Part shown: positions 26,722 to 34,751 of the stretch, one piece after another
Position numbering within the stretch: position 1 is the first letter of the stretch
Layout: the number at the start of each line of letters is the position of its first letter
DNA from: CAWDVB01 sp963824105
Lineage (GTDB): Bacteria > Actinomycetota > Actinomycetes > Propionibacteriales > Nocardioidaceae
Direction: 5' to 3'
Assembly: GCA_963824105.1 (NCBI GenBank)
Contig: CAWGNN010000007.1
Span: forward strand, 1-64,000
DNA: 64,000 nt
Notes under the pieces: model-generated
What the model saw: only the letters and a program-made list of their open reading frames with translations
The model's database searches: none
Told to the model about the DNA's origin: nothing
Position numbers and translations under genes: made by a program

Positions 26722-27086
26722 CTTGGTCGGTTGTCAAGAGTGTGACGAGATTCATGAAGGTGGCTTGGTTGCGGCGGGCAGGGCGGGGGTGACGGGCGCG
26801 TCGGGGTTCGGTTCCAGGAAGGGCAGGCCCTCCTCGGCGGAGTTGCGGGCCTCCCACGCCTGCGCATCGAAGTGGGCCAATCGGTCGCGGTGCTACGCCG
26901 TCCCCGGCCTGACCGACCGACGCTCGACTCCGCACGCGAGACCGGTGGCGGTGACGGCACACATCGTGACCCGGCGGCGGACAAGGACTGGTTGATGGCC
27001 GCAGGGCCCTCCACGTTGCGCCTGCGCCGCACGTAGGCAGACCTAGGCTTCATGGTGCGCAGCTTGCGGCCCATCAGATTCGGGTT
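26722..27086. other. Degenerate non-coding stretch
   Basis: No intact gene. On the minus strand a short piece reads HRDRLAHFDAQAWEARNSAE and EGLPFLEPNPDAPVTPALPA before a stop at about 26752, with an in-frame stop just upstream. It has the composition of a genuine protein C-terminus, but I cannot name the family. Confidence 0.3.
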
Positions 27087-27570
27087 TCATCCCCGCCGGG
27101 ATCCGCCTTCGCGGGAGAGGCTACGGCCGCAGATCGTGCTTGGACCGCTCGGCTGCCAGAAGGCGGTCGATCCCTGCATCGGTGACCGCCTCGAAGTGGC
27201 AGGCGCAGAAGTACCGGCATAGGCGAGCAGGGCCCGGGGCGTGCTATCGATCAGGACCGCTGCGAGTGCGACCGCGCCCTTCTCAGCCACGACCGCCACC
27301 CGTTGAAGCAGCAGCGGAGCGGCCGTTCGGCGGCCTGCATGATCCGTGCGTCCGGGTCGGTCAAGGACCGTTGAGCCCCGGCCGGGTTGGTCAGGGAGGC
27401 ATCCCCAGCCAGGGCGACCTGGTGCGGGTGGCGGCCAGCCGGCCCCAACAGCTGAGCGTCGTCCAGGAACGGCTCGACCTCGCCGGCCAGCTCGGGCTCG
27501 GCCCGCGCCATCGCCGGTCCCTCGCCGGAGGCGCCACAAGGCCTCGCACCAGGGCGCCGCGACGCTTGAC
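27087..27570 (-). pseudogene. Possible transposase remnant (IS1182/DDE type)
   Basis: Two minus-strand frames together resemble the middle of an IS1182-like transposase: ANLTDPDxR-type wording appears as SLTDPDARIMQAAERPL, and the next frame continues VVAEKGAVALAAVLIDSTP, corresponding to the GYNAQAAV...QVIVAAxV stretch. At least one frame change is required and both ends are missing. The assignment is by pattern memory and could be wrong. Confidence 0.35.
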
Positions 27571-27580
27571 TCCGGCGTAG

Positions 27581-27595
27581 CCAAACTATAGGTTG
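27581..27595. promoter_or_regulatory. Operator-like palindrome, site D
   Basis: Plus-strand reading CCAAACTATAGGTTG followed by TCTACGTG, 189 nt before the mutase small subunit. Nearly identical to site C in the inverted decayed copy. Confidence 0.55.
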
Positions 27596-27783
27596 TCTAC
27601 GTGACGCAGGGCGGAGAGGCCCGGTCGCCGTCACCGTGTTCAGCGCCCACATCGGTGTCGCGATTTGCGCCATGCCGGTTCCGGAGCTGTTCGCGGTGGT
27701 GAGCGTTCTCTCCCACCGCCAGCCCACTGAGTCCCGCTTCGGACCGACCCGTACAGCTGTTTTGCGAGCAAGGGAGTGTTGCG

Positions 27784-28230
27784 ATGGACAAGCCTGCGGT
27801 CGACAGTCGGCCCCCGAAGGTGTTGATCACCAAGATCGGCTTCGACGGTCACGACCGAGGCAGCCGGATCGTGGCCGCCTTCTTGCGTGACGCAGGCATG
27901 GAGGTCGTTTACACCGGCCCGTGGCAGACGACCTCGAGCGTCTGCCACATCGCCCTGCAGGAGGACGTCGACGTGATCGGGGTTTCGAGCCTCGCGGGTG
28001 ACCACCTGATCCTCCCGAAGCTCATGGATGCTCTGCGGGAGGCCGACCTCGACCACGTCAAGGTCGTGGTCGGCGGTATCGTCCCCGACAGCGAGACCGA
28101 ACTGCTGACGTCGGCAGGAGTTGCCCACATCTTCCACCCAGGCGCCACGAGGGACGAGATCGTGGACGAGATCGCCGCGCTGGCCGTGGCAGCCCGGCGG
28201 AGCGCAGCACCATTGGAGACACTGCCGTGA
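27784..28230 (+). CDS. B12-binding small subunit of an acyl-CoA mutase
   Basis: A 148-residue cobalamin-binding domain like IcmB/HcmB. The base-off B12 motif is complete: Lys17, then FDGHDRG with Asp21 and axial His23, followed by VIGVSSLAGDH and the VVVGGIVPDSE strand. It delivers adenosylcobalamin to the large subunit. GGGAG lies before the ATG and the gene overlaps the large-subunit start by 4 nt. A decayed inverted copy of its 5' half lies at 19576-19815. Confidence 0.9.
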   Translation: MDKPAVDSRPPKVLITKIGFDGHDRGSRIVAAFLRDAGMEVVYTGPWQTTSSVCHIALQEDVDVIGVSSLAGDHLILPKLMDALREADLDHVKVVVGGIVPDSETELLTSAGVAHIFHPGATRDEIVDEIAALAVAARRSAAPLETLP

Positions 28231-29918
28231 CCGAATTTTCAGGATCGAACGCCGGGCTCCCTGAAGGCTACGAGGACGCCCAGGCGAAGTGGCAGGCCGA
28301 GGCAGCCAACTATCTGGGCGCCGAGGCCCCGCGCACGAACCGCTCGGGTATTCCCGTCAAGGCGCTCTATGGACCGGATGACTGGGACGCATCGCGGTAC
28401 CTGGAGGACGTGGGGTTCCCCGGGCAGGACCCGAACACCCGCGGCATCCACGCCACCATGCACCGAGGCAGACCCTGGAACCCGCGCATGGTCGTGGGCC
28501 TGGGGACGCCCGCCGAGTACAACAAGCGAATGCGCGAGCTCTACTCCTTGGGGCTCACGGGTCTCTTCGTCTCCCCCTGCAATAGCCATCTGCGAGGTTT
28601 CGACGGCGACCAGGTGGACCGCGAGTTGCTGGGCGTCTGCGGCACCCTCATTGCCACGTCGGAGGACATGGCAATGTGCCTCGACGGACTTCCTTTCGAC
28701 AAGGAGTCGGTGAGTATCGGTGACACCGCGCCATACACCCTCACCGCCATGTACCTCAAGGTCGCCAAGGACCTCGGGATCCCATGGGACACGCTGGCGG
28801 GGACCACGAACCAGTCGGACTACCTGTCCCACAGCAACGCCTTGCACATGTTCTTCAGGCTCGCCCTCCCGGGCCAAAGGCGCGTACTCCTGGACCACAT
28901 CGAATGGATGAACCAGCACGTACCCAAGTGGAACCCGCTGTCTGTGGTCGGCCAGCACTACCAGCAGGCCGGTGCAACGCCGGCCCAGTCGATGGGCCTA
29001 GCCATCTCTGCGGCCATTCAGTACGCGGATGACTTGATCGGGCGAGGTAACAACCCCGACGATTTCCTGCCGCGCGTCAGTTTCTTCTTCGACGTCTCCA
29101 TCAGTTTCTTCGAGGAGGTGGCCAAGTTCCGAGCCGGCCGACGCATCTGGAATCGCATCACGAAGGAACGATTCGGCGCTACGGACCCCCGCTCACGGAA
29201 GCTGCGCTTCCATGTCCAGACCTCGGGCGCCGACTTGACCAGGCAGCAACCCTTGAACAACATCGCCCGAGTCACGGTGCAGGCCATGGCCGGCATCTTC
29301 GGGGGCCTCCAATCTCTGCACACCGACAGCTTCGACGAGGCCATCGCCACGCCCTCCGTGGCGACAGCCCGTGTCGCTGTGGCAACGCAGAACATCCTCC
29401 GGCACGAGGCGCACCTCGACGACGTGATCGACCCGCTGGGCGGGTCGTACTACGTCGAGTCGCTGACCGATCAGATGGAGGAGGAGATTCTGTCGGTCAT
29501 AGAGAAGATCGACCAGTTGGGTGGCATGTACGCGGCGGCGCAGACCGGCATGGTGCAGAAGATGATCGGCGCGTCCTCCCTGAGCTTCCAGGAGAAGATC
29601 GAGCGCAAGGAAGAGATCGTCGTAGGCGTCAACGACTACACCACACAAGGTGACGAGAACGAGTACGCGCCGGTCCCCGAGCGCCCGGACCCGGAGAAGA
29701 TCGATGCCTACTTGTCGAGGCTTGCCGCGTTCCGGCTCAACCGTGATCAGCGTCGGGTCGACGAAGCGCTCACGGCCCTGGCTCGCGCCTTCGAGAACGA
29801 AACCGAGAACACTTACGGCTTGATCGTTGACGCTACCGAAGCCGGCGCGACCCATGGCGAGATCTGCCAGACGGTCCGCGACGCAGTCGGGTCCGGCGAA
29901 CCGCTCATCACGATATGA
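28227..29918 (+). CDS. Acyl-CoA mutase large subunit, divergent substrate pocket
   Basis: A 563-residue TIM-barrel protein of the methylmalonyl-CoA mutase family (FFFDVSISFFEEVAKFRAGR, SLHTDSFDEAIATPS, IDPLGGSYYVE are canonical). By eye alignment with P. shermanii mutase, Arg82, Arg87 and His244 are kept (GRPWNPR, GQHYQQAGA). Tyr89 is Val89, Tyr243 is Gln243, and the strictly conserved SVAFDLPTH-like loop has become FVSPCNSHL (114-122). The carboxylate-binding Arg207 position is not Arg. It therefore should not use methylmalonyl-CoA, and it also lacks isobutyryl- and hydroxyisobutyryl-mutase signatures known to me. Likely role: carbon-skeleton rearrangement of an unidentified acyl-CoA. Operon with the B12 subunit and MeaB. 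Confidence 0.88.
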   Translation: MTEFSGSNAGLPEGYEDAQAKWQAEAANYLGAEAPRTNRSGIPVKALYGPDDWDASRYLEDVGFPGQDPNTRGIHATMHRGRPWNPRMVVGLGTPAEYNKRMRELYSLGLTGLFVSPCNSHLRGFDGDQVDRELLGVCGTLIATSEDMAMCLDGLPFDKESVSIGDTAPYTLTAMYLKVAKDLGIPWDTLAGTTNQSDYLSHSNALHMFFRLALPGQRRVLLDHIEWMNQHVPKWNPLSVVGQHYQQAGATPAQSMGLAISAAIQYADDLIGRGNNPDDFLPRVSFFFDVSISFFEEVAKFRAGRRIWNRITKERFGATDPRSRKLRFHVQTSGADLTRQQPLNNIARVTVQAMAGIFGGLQSLHTDSFDEAIATPSVATARVAVATQNILRHEAHLDDVIDPLGGSYYVESLTDQMEEEILSVIEKIDQLGGMYAAAQTGMVQKMIGASSLSFQEKIERKEEIVVGVNDYTTQGDENEYAPVPERPDPEKIDAYLSRLAAFRLNRDQRRVDEALTALARAFENETENTYGLIVDATEAGATHGEICQTVRDAVGSGEPLITI

Positions 29919-30754
29919 GCCCGGCGGGGGCCCAGCCCGATGAGGTCGAAGCGAAGTCAGAGCCGGGAACGGAGGCTCGGGACCCCAGTGGGCTGGTCCA
30001 GGGCTTGGTCCGGGGTGAGCCGCGCGCGCTGGCCCGCGCGATCACCGCTGTGGAGAGCGACTCGAAGGAAGCCGTAGGGATCCTAGCGGGGATCCAATCC
30101 CACCTTGGCAACGCGAGGATCGTAGGGATCACCGGACCCCCGGGCGCCGGGAAGTCAACCCTGACCGACGCCATCATCACCGAGTTGCGACGTCGGGGTA
30201 AGCGGGTCGCCGTGCTCGCAGTGGACCCGTCGAGTCCTTTCAGCGGCGGCGCCCTCCTGGGGGACCGGATCCGAATCCTCGGCCACGCGGAAGACGAAGG
30301 CGTATTCGTCCGGTCCGTCGCCTCAAGGGGGCATCTCGGTGGCCTGTTCCGGAACGTCGCCGGCGTCCTCCAGGTGATGGACGCGTCCGGTCCCGACGTC
30401 ATCATCGTGGAGACCGTGGGCGCAGGGCAGTCCGAGGTCGACGTCATCCGCTTCACCGAGATAACGGTCGTGGTATGCGTTCCCGGCCTCGGTGACGACA
30501 TCCAGGCGATGAAGGCCGGAATCCTTGAGATCGCGGACATCTTGGTCGTGAACAAGAGCGACCAGCCGCACGCTGAGGATACCGTCCGCGAGTTGCGGGG
30601 AATGCTGCGACTCCGAGACCCGCGCCGCGGGACCGCGGTCGTCATGTCCACCACGGCAACAACTGGTCGGGGCGTCCCCGAACTGGTCGACCTGCTGGAG
30701 GAACCCCGATCGGCCGAAGATGATGCGGCCAACAGCCCGGAGATTTCGGGCTGA
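29915..30754 (+). CDS. meaB: MeaB/ArgK-type GTPase, mutase chaperone
   Basis: A 279-residue G3E-type GTPase: P-loop GPPGAGKST (74-82), VDPSSPFSGGALLGDR, ETVGAGQSE and NKSD (about 211). MeaB proteins gate adenosylcobalamin loading and protect their mutase from inactivation; the 4-nt overlap with the large subunit ties it to this mutase. It is shorter than typical MeaB (about 320 residues) at the C-terminus, where the dimerisation arm lies, so its oligomeric state may differ. Confidence 0.9.
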   Translation: MSPAGAQPDEVEAKSEPGTEARDPSGLVQGLVRGEPRALARAITAVESDSKEAVGILAGIQSHLGNARIVGITGPPGAGKSTLTDAIITELRRRGKRVAVLAVDPSSPFSGGALLGDRIRILGHAEDEGVFVRSVASRGHLGGLFRNVAGVLQVMDASGPDVIIVETVGAGQSEVDVIRFTEITVVVCVPGLGDDIQAMKAGILEIADILVVNKSDQPHAEDTVRELRGMLRLRDPRRGTAVVMSTTATTGRGVPELVDLLEEPRSAEDDAANSPEISG

Positions 30755-30888
30755 CTTCATCTTCGTAACCAAGTGAGTGTCAGGTTGTGCTCCACACGGA
30801 AGGCGCCCCGACGAACTGCACAGCACCGCCTTCGACAACACCTACACGTCGCACCATCGACGTTCGTGGCGCACCAAGTCGGACTCAT

Positions 30889-32934
30889 TCATTCCTGTCC
30901 CGCCTCGGCCTCGGCGGTGACAACCACGAGCACTTGGCCGAGCTCCACCTGCTGGCCGGCAACGACCAGTAGCTCGTCGACGATGCCTGCGGCGGCGGCG
31001 GACACGGCGTGTTCCATCTTCATGGCCTCCAACCACAGGAGCGGCTGGCCTGCCTCGGCGTAATCGCCGACCGCCACCGCGATTCTGATGACGGACCCGG
31101 GCATAGGCGCCAACAGCGAGCCCTCGGCAACTGCAGCGGTCGGGTCGACGAAGCGTGGTACGGCGGTCAGCGACACCCCTCCCAATGGAGAGTCGACGAA
31201 CACCGCCTGACGGCTGCCACCCCCCTCGCTGCCGTAGCGGGAAACCGTGAACCGCCTGATGACACCGTCGACGTCGAGCGTGGTCGCCTCAGGGGTGACA
31301 TCGACGAGGACGACTGAGCCAACCCCCTCGGGGCAGGTGTCGTCGGCAAGCTCAAGGCCCTGTCTTCCAAAGCGATAGCCGACGCTGAGCTCCTCGCCGT
31401 CTGCCGCGGTGTAGTCACGAGTCTGGAATCCGGACGCCAGGTTGCGCCAGCCGCTCGGGAGCGAGCGGCTGACGGGCGCGGACACCCAGGCGCTGGCGGA
31501 GTCCGCCAGCGCGGCGGCGATAGCCGAGAGGCGCACCACCTGCGGCGACGCCGTGGGCGCGGCGAGCGCCTCGAGTCCGTGGCGGTCGAAGAAGCCGGTG
31601 TTGAAGTCGCCGGCGAGGAAATCCGGGTGGCGCAGGGTGTTGACGAGGAGATCCCGGTTCGTCAGCAGCCCGTGCACCTGCGCTCTCAACAGCGCCGTCG
31701 CGAGGATCCGGGCCGCCTCATCCCTGGTCTCGGCGTAGGAGATCACCTTGGCCAGCATCGGATCGTAGTGGACTCCGACGTAGCCCCCGTCCGAGACCCC
31801 GGAGTCGACGCGCAAGCCCGGCTCGCGCCGGACCTCGAACTGCGCGTCCGCGCCTGGGACGCGAAACCGATGCACGGGACCGCTCTGCGGCTGCCATCCC
31901 TTCGCCGGGTTCTCGGCGTAGAGGCGTGCCTCGATTGAGTGCCCTGTGGTCACCGGCTCCTCGCTGGGCAGACGTGCCCCTGAGGCGACGTCGAGTTGAA
32001 GGGAGACCAGGTCGAGCCCGGTGGTGTTCTCGGTGACCGGATGCTCGACCTGTAGCCGCGTGTTCATCTCAAGGAAGAAGAAGTCCCCGGCGTCGTCGGC
32101 GAGGAACTCCACTGTGCCCGCGCCGAGGTAGTCGATAGCCGAGGCGGCTCGCCGGGAGGCGTCGAAGAGCCGCTCGCGCATGGCCTGCCCGATCCGCTCG
32201 ACGAGCGGTGAGGGTGCCTCCTCGATGACCTTCTGGTGGCGGCGCTGGATGGAGCACTCACGCTCCCCCACTGCCCAGGTCGTGCCGTGCGAGTCCGCCA
32301 GAACCTGCACCTCGATGTGGCGCCCAGTCTCGATGTATCGCTCGCAGAACACCGTTGGGTCGCCGAAGGCCGACTGGGCTTCCCGGGCAGCGTTCGCGAG
32401 CTCGGAGTCGAGGTCCGCGAGCTGGCGGACGACCCGCATGCCGCGGCCGCCGCCTCCCGCAGAAGCCTTCACGAGCACCGGCAGGTGCTTCTCGGTGATG
32501 GTCTCGGGGTCCAGCCGGTCGAGCACCGGCACGCCGGCCTCGGCCATCATCCGCTTGGACTCGACCTTGGAGCCCATCAGCTCGATCGACTCCGGCGACG
32601 GGCCGATCCAGGTGAGCCCGGCATCCTGCACGGCGCGGGCGAAAGCGGCGTTCTCTGAGAGGAAACCGTAGCCGGGGTGGATCGCATCGGCTCCGGCCTG
32701 TTTCGCCGCTGCGATGACAAGGTCCCCGCGCAGGTACGTCTCTGCGGGAGCGTCCCCGGGAAGGCGCACTGCCGCGTCAGCCTCGAGAACGTGGGGGCTG
32801 GCGGCGTCTGAGTCGGAGAACACCGCCACCGTTCCGAAGCCGCGACGGCGGCACGTCGCGAACACACGGCGTGCGATCTCGCCGCGGTTGGCCACGAGCA
32901 CAGTGCTGATCGATCTCGATTCCATGAGGCTCAC
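30889..32934 (-). CDS. Acyl-CoA carboxylase alpha subunit (biotin carboxylase + BCCP)
   Basis: A 681-residue protein: biotin carboxylase N-domain (VLVANRGEIARRV), ATP-grasp with the glycine loop KASAGGGGRGMR (about 160), LQVEHPVTE, then a linker domain and a C-terminal biotinyl domain with the biotin Lys in EAMKMEH near residue 645. It charges biotin with bicarbonate for the partner at 32931. A GTG overlapping the partner's stop is the start. Length and layout match methylcrotonyl/geranyl-CoA carboxylase alpha chains; in this setting (AtuA, AtuD-like neighbours) a branched 2-enoyl-CoA is the likely acceptor. Confidence 0.9.
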   Translation of the reverse strand: MSLMESRSISTVLVANRGEIARRVFATCRRRGFGTVAVFSDSDAASPHVLEADAAVRLPGDAPAETYLRGDLVIAAAKQAGADAIHPGYGFLSENAAFARAVQDAGLTWIGPSPESIELMGSKVESKRMMAEAGVPVLDRLDPETITEKHLPVLVKASAGGGGRGMRVVRQLADLDSELANAAREAQSAFGDPTVFCERYIETGRHIEVQVLADSHGTTWAVGERECSIQRRHQKVIEEAPSPLVERIGQAMRERLFDASRRAASAIDYLGAGTVEFLADDAGDFFFLEMNTRLQVEHPVTENTTGLDLVSLQLDVASGARLPSEEPVTTGHSIEARLYAENPAKGWQPQSGPVHRFRVPGADAQFEVRREPGLRVDSGVSDGGYVGVHYDPMLAKVISYAETRDEAARILATALLRAQVHGLLTNRDLLVNTLRHPDFLAGDFNTGFFDRHGLEALAAPTASPQVVRLSAIAAALADSASAWVSAPVSRSLPSGWRNLASGFQTRDYTAADGEELSVGYRFGRQGLELADDTCPEGVGSVVLVDVTPEATTLDVDGVIRRFTVSRYGSEGGGSRQAVFVDSPLGGVSLTAVPRFVDPTAAVAEGSLLAPMPGSVIRIAVAVGDYAEAGQPLLWLEAMKMEHAVSAAAAGIVDELLVVAGQQVELGQVLVVVTAEAEAGQE

Positions 32935-34529
32935 ATCCGGAAGACGCCGAAGGAGTCGCTGCCTTCGATCGGGGCGTTATGGATTGCGGACAGCGTGAGG
33001 CCCAGGATGGTTCGGGTGTCACGCGGGTCGATGACCCCGTCGTCGTAGAGGTATCCCGAGAGGAACAGCGGCATGGACTCCGCCTCGATCTGCCGCTCGA
33101 TCGCCGCGTGAATGACGGCGTCTGCCTCCTCATCGAACGGCTTGCCCTGGGAGAGTGCGGAAGCCCTCGACAGCGTGGAAGTGACGTCGGCGAGTTGCTG
33201 GGCGCCCATCACCGACGAGCGGGAGCTGGGCCAGGCGAAGACAAACCGGGGGTCGAACGCCCGGCCGCACATCCCGTAGTGTCCGGCGCCGTATGAAGCG
33301 CCGATGAGCACCGAGATGTGGGGGACTTTCGAGTTGGACACCGCGTTGATCATCATCGCGCCGTGCTTGATGATGCCGCCCTGTTCATAGTCCTTGCCGA
33401 CCATGTAGCCGGTGGTGTTGTGCAGGAAGACCAATGGTGTGCGCGACCGATTCGCCAGCTGGATGAACTGCGCGGCCTTCTGCGCCTCGGCGCTGAACAG
33501 CACCCCCCTGGCATTGGCCAGGATTCCCACAGGGTGGCCATGCACCTGCGCCCAGCCGGTCACCAGCGAGGTGCCGTACTGCGCCTTGAACTCGTCGAAG
33601 TCGGAGTCGTCGACGATACGAGCGACGACCTCCCGCGGGTCGAAAGGGGTCTTCAGATCTGGCGGGACAATCCCAAGGAGCTCCTCCGCCGCATATCGGG
33701 GGGCAGCCACGTCGGTCCCCACTGTCGGCACCGCCTTGGGCCAGTTGAGGCGCGCCACGATCCGTCGGCCGATGCGGATGGCGTCCTGCTCGTCAAGGGC
33801 GAAGTAGTCCGAGAGACCCGACACCCGAGCGTGCATCGCAGCGCCACCGAGGGACTCGTCGTCGCTGTCCTCGCCGGTCGCCGCTTTGACCAGCGGGGGT
33901 CCGGCGAGGAAGACCTTCGAGCGCTGATCGATCATCACGACGTGGTCGCTCATACCCGGCAAGTACGCACCGCCTGCGGTCGAGTTTCCGAAGACCAGCG
34001 CGATGGTCGGGATACCCATCGCCGACAGCTGGGTCAGGTTGCGGAACATCGCGCCACCGGGGATGAACACGTCCTTCTGGGTGGGCAGGTCAGCGCCGCC
34101 TGACTCGACAAGGGACACCACGGGGAGCCGGTTCTTCCGGGCGATGTCCTGCATCCGCAGGATCTTGCGCAGCGACCAGGGATTGCTCGAGCCGCCACGG
34201 ACGGTCGGGTCGTTTGCGATGAGCATGCACTCGACGCCGCTGACGATGCCAATTCCTGAGACGACACTGGCGCCCACGGTGAAGTCCGAGCCCCATGCCG
34301 CGAGCGGGCACAGCTCCAGGAACGGCGTGTCGCGGTCGAGGAGCAGCTCGATGCGCTCGCGGGCGGTCATCTTGCCGCGTTGGTAGTGGCGGGCGACGGA
34401 CTTCTCGCCGCCGCCGGCGAGAGCCTTGGCGTGCTCGGCGTCGACCTCGCCGAGCTGTGTGCTCATCGCCTGCACCGCCTCGCGATAGGACTCCGACGCG
34501 GTGTCGAGCGTGGACTGCAGGACGGTCAT
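32931..34529 (-). CDS. Acyl-CoA carboxylase beta subunit (carboxyltransferase)
   Basis: A 532-residue carboxyltransferase with N- and C-domains (RGKMTARERIELLLD, VVSLVESGGADLP, FLHNTTGYMVGKDYEQGGII, ASYGAGHYGMCGRAFDPRF, all typical of methylcrotonyl/geranyl-CoA carboxylase beta). It transfers carboxyl from biotin to an acyl-CoA. I chose the ATG at 34529 (GAGGTG upstream) over a 38-codon extension without homology. It overlaps the alpha subunit. The 34530-34751 gap before AtuA shows no recognisable gene. Confidence 0.9.
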   Translation of the reverse strand: MTVLQSTLDTASESYREAVQAMSTQLGEVDAEHAKALAGGGEKSVARHYQRGKMTARERIELLLDRDTPFLELCPLAAWGSDFTVGASVVSGIGIVSGVECMLIANDPTVRGGSSNPWSLRKILRMQDIARKNRLPVVSLVESGGADLPTQKDVFIPGGAMFRNLTQLSAMGIPTIALVFGNSTAGGAYLPGMSDHVVMIDQRSKVFLAGPPLVKAATGEDSDDESLGGAAMHARVSGLSDYFALDEQDAIRIGRRIVARLNWPKAVPTVGTDVAAPRYAAEELLGIVPPDLKTPFDPREVVARIVDDSDFDEFKAQYGTSLVTGWAQVHGHPVGILANARGVLFSAEAQKAAQFIQLANRSRTPLVFLHNTTGYMVGKDYEQGGIIKHGAMMINAVSNSKVPHISVLIGASYGAGHYGMCGRAFDPRFVFAWPSSRSSVMGAQQLADVTSTLSRASALSQGKPFDEEADAVIHAAIERQIEAESMPLFLSGYLYDDGVIDPRDTRTILGLTLSAIHNAPIEGSDSFGVFRM

Positions 34530-34751
34530 CAGTGGCACCTCAAGTGTTCGACTGTCGGCGTGGTCAGGATCTCGGTAGCCTCCGGCGACGAAGCGCATGT
34601 CGCGGAACGGACGCGCGACCTCGCGGCGCTGCTCCCTCGGCAACTCACCAGCACGATCCCAGACGTCTTGGTGCGGCCGGACTCGCCCGCCCCGTACTCA
34701 CGAGTGAGCTCTCCCGGAGCCCGCGACTCGTCGCTGTCCAACTCGAATTCG

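Noticed and set aside
27784..29918. Ordinary methylmalonyl-CoA mutase
   Set aside because: Separate small subunit plus loss of Tyr89, Tyr243 and the Arg207 equivalents and of the SVAFDLPT-type loop argue against methylmalonyl-CoA as substrate.
34530..34751. Small gene between the carboxyltransferase and AtuA genes
   Set aside because: Three overlapping frames exist, none with a Shine-Dalgarno or recognisable domain; treated as a leader or degenerate spacer.
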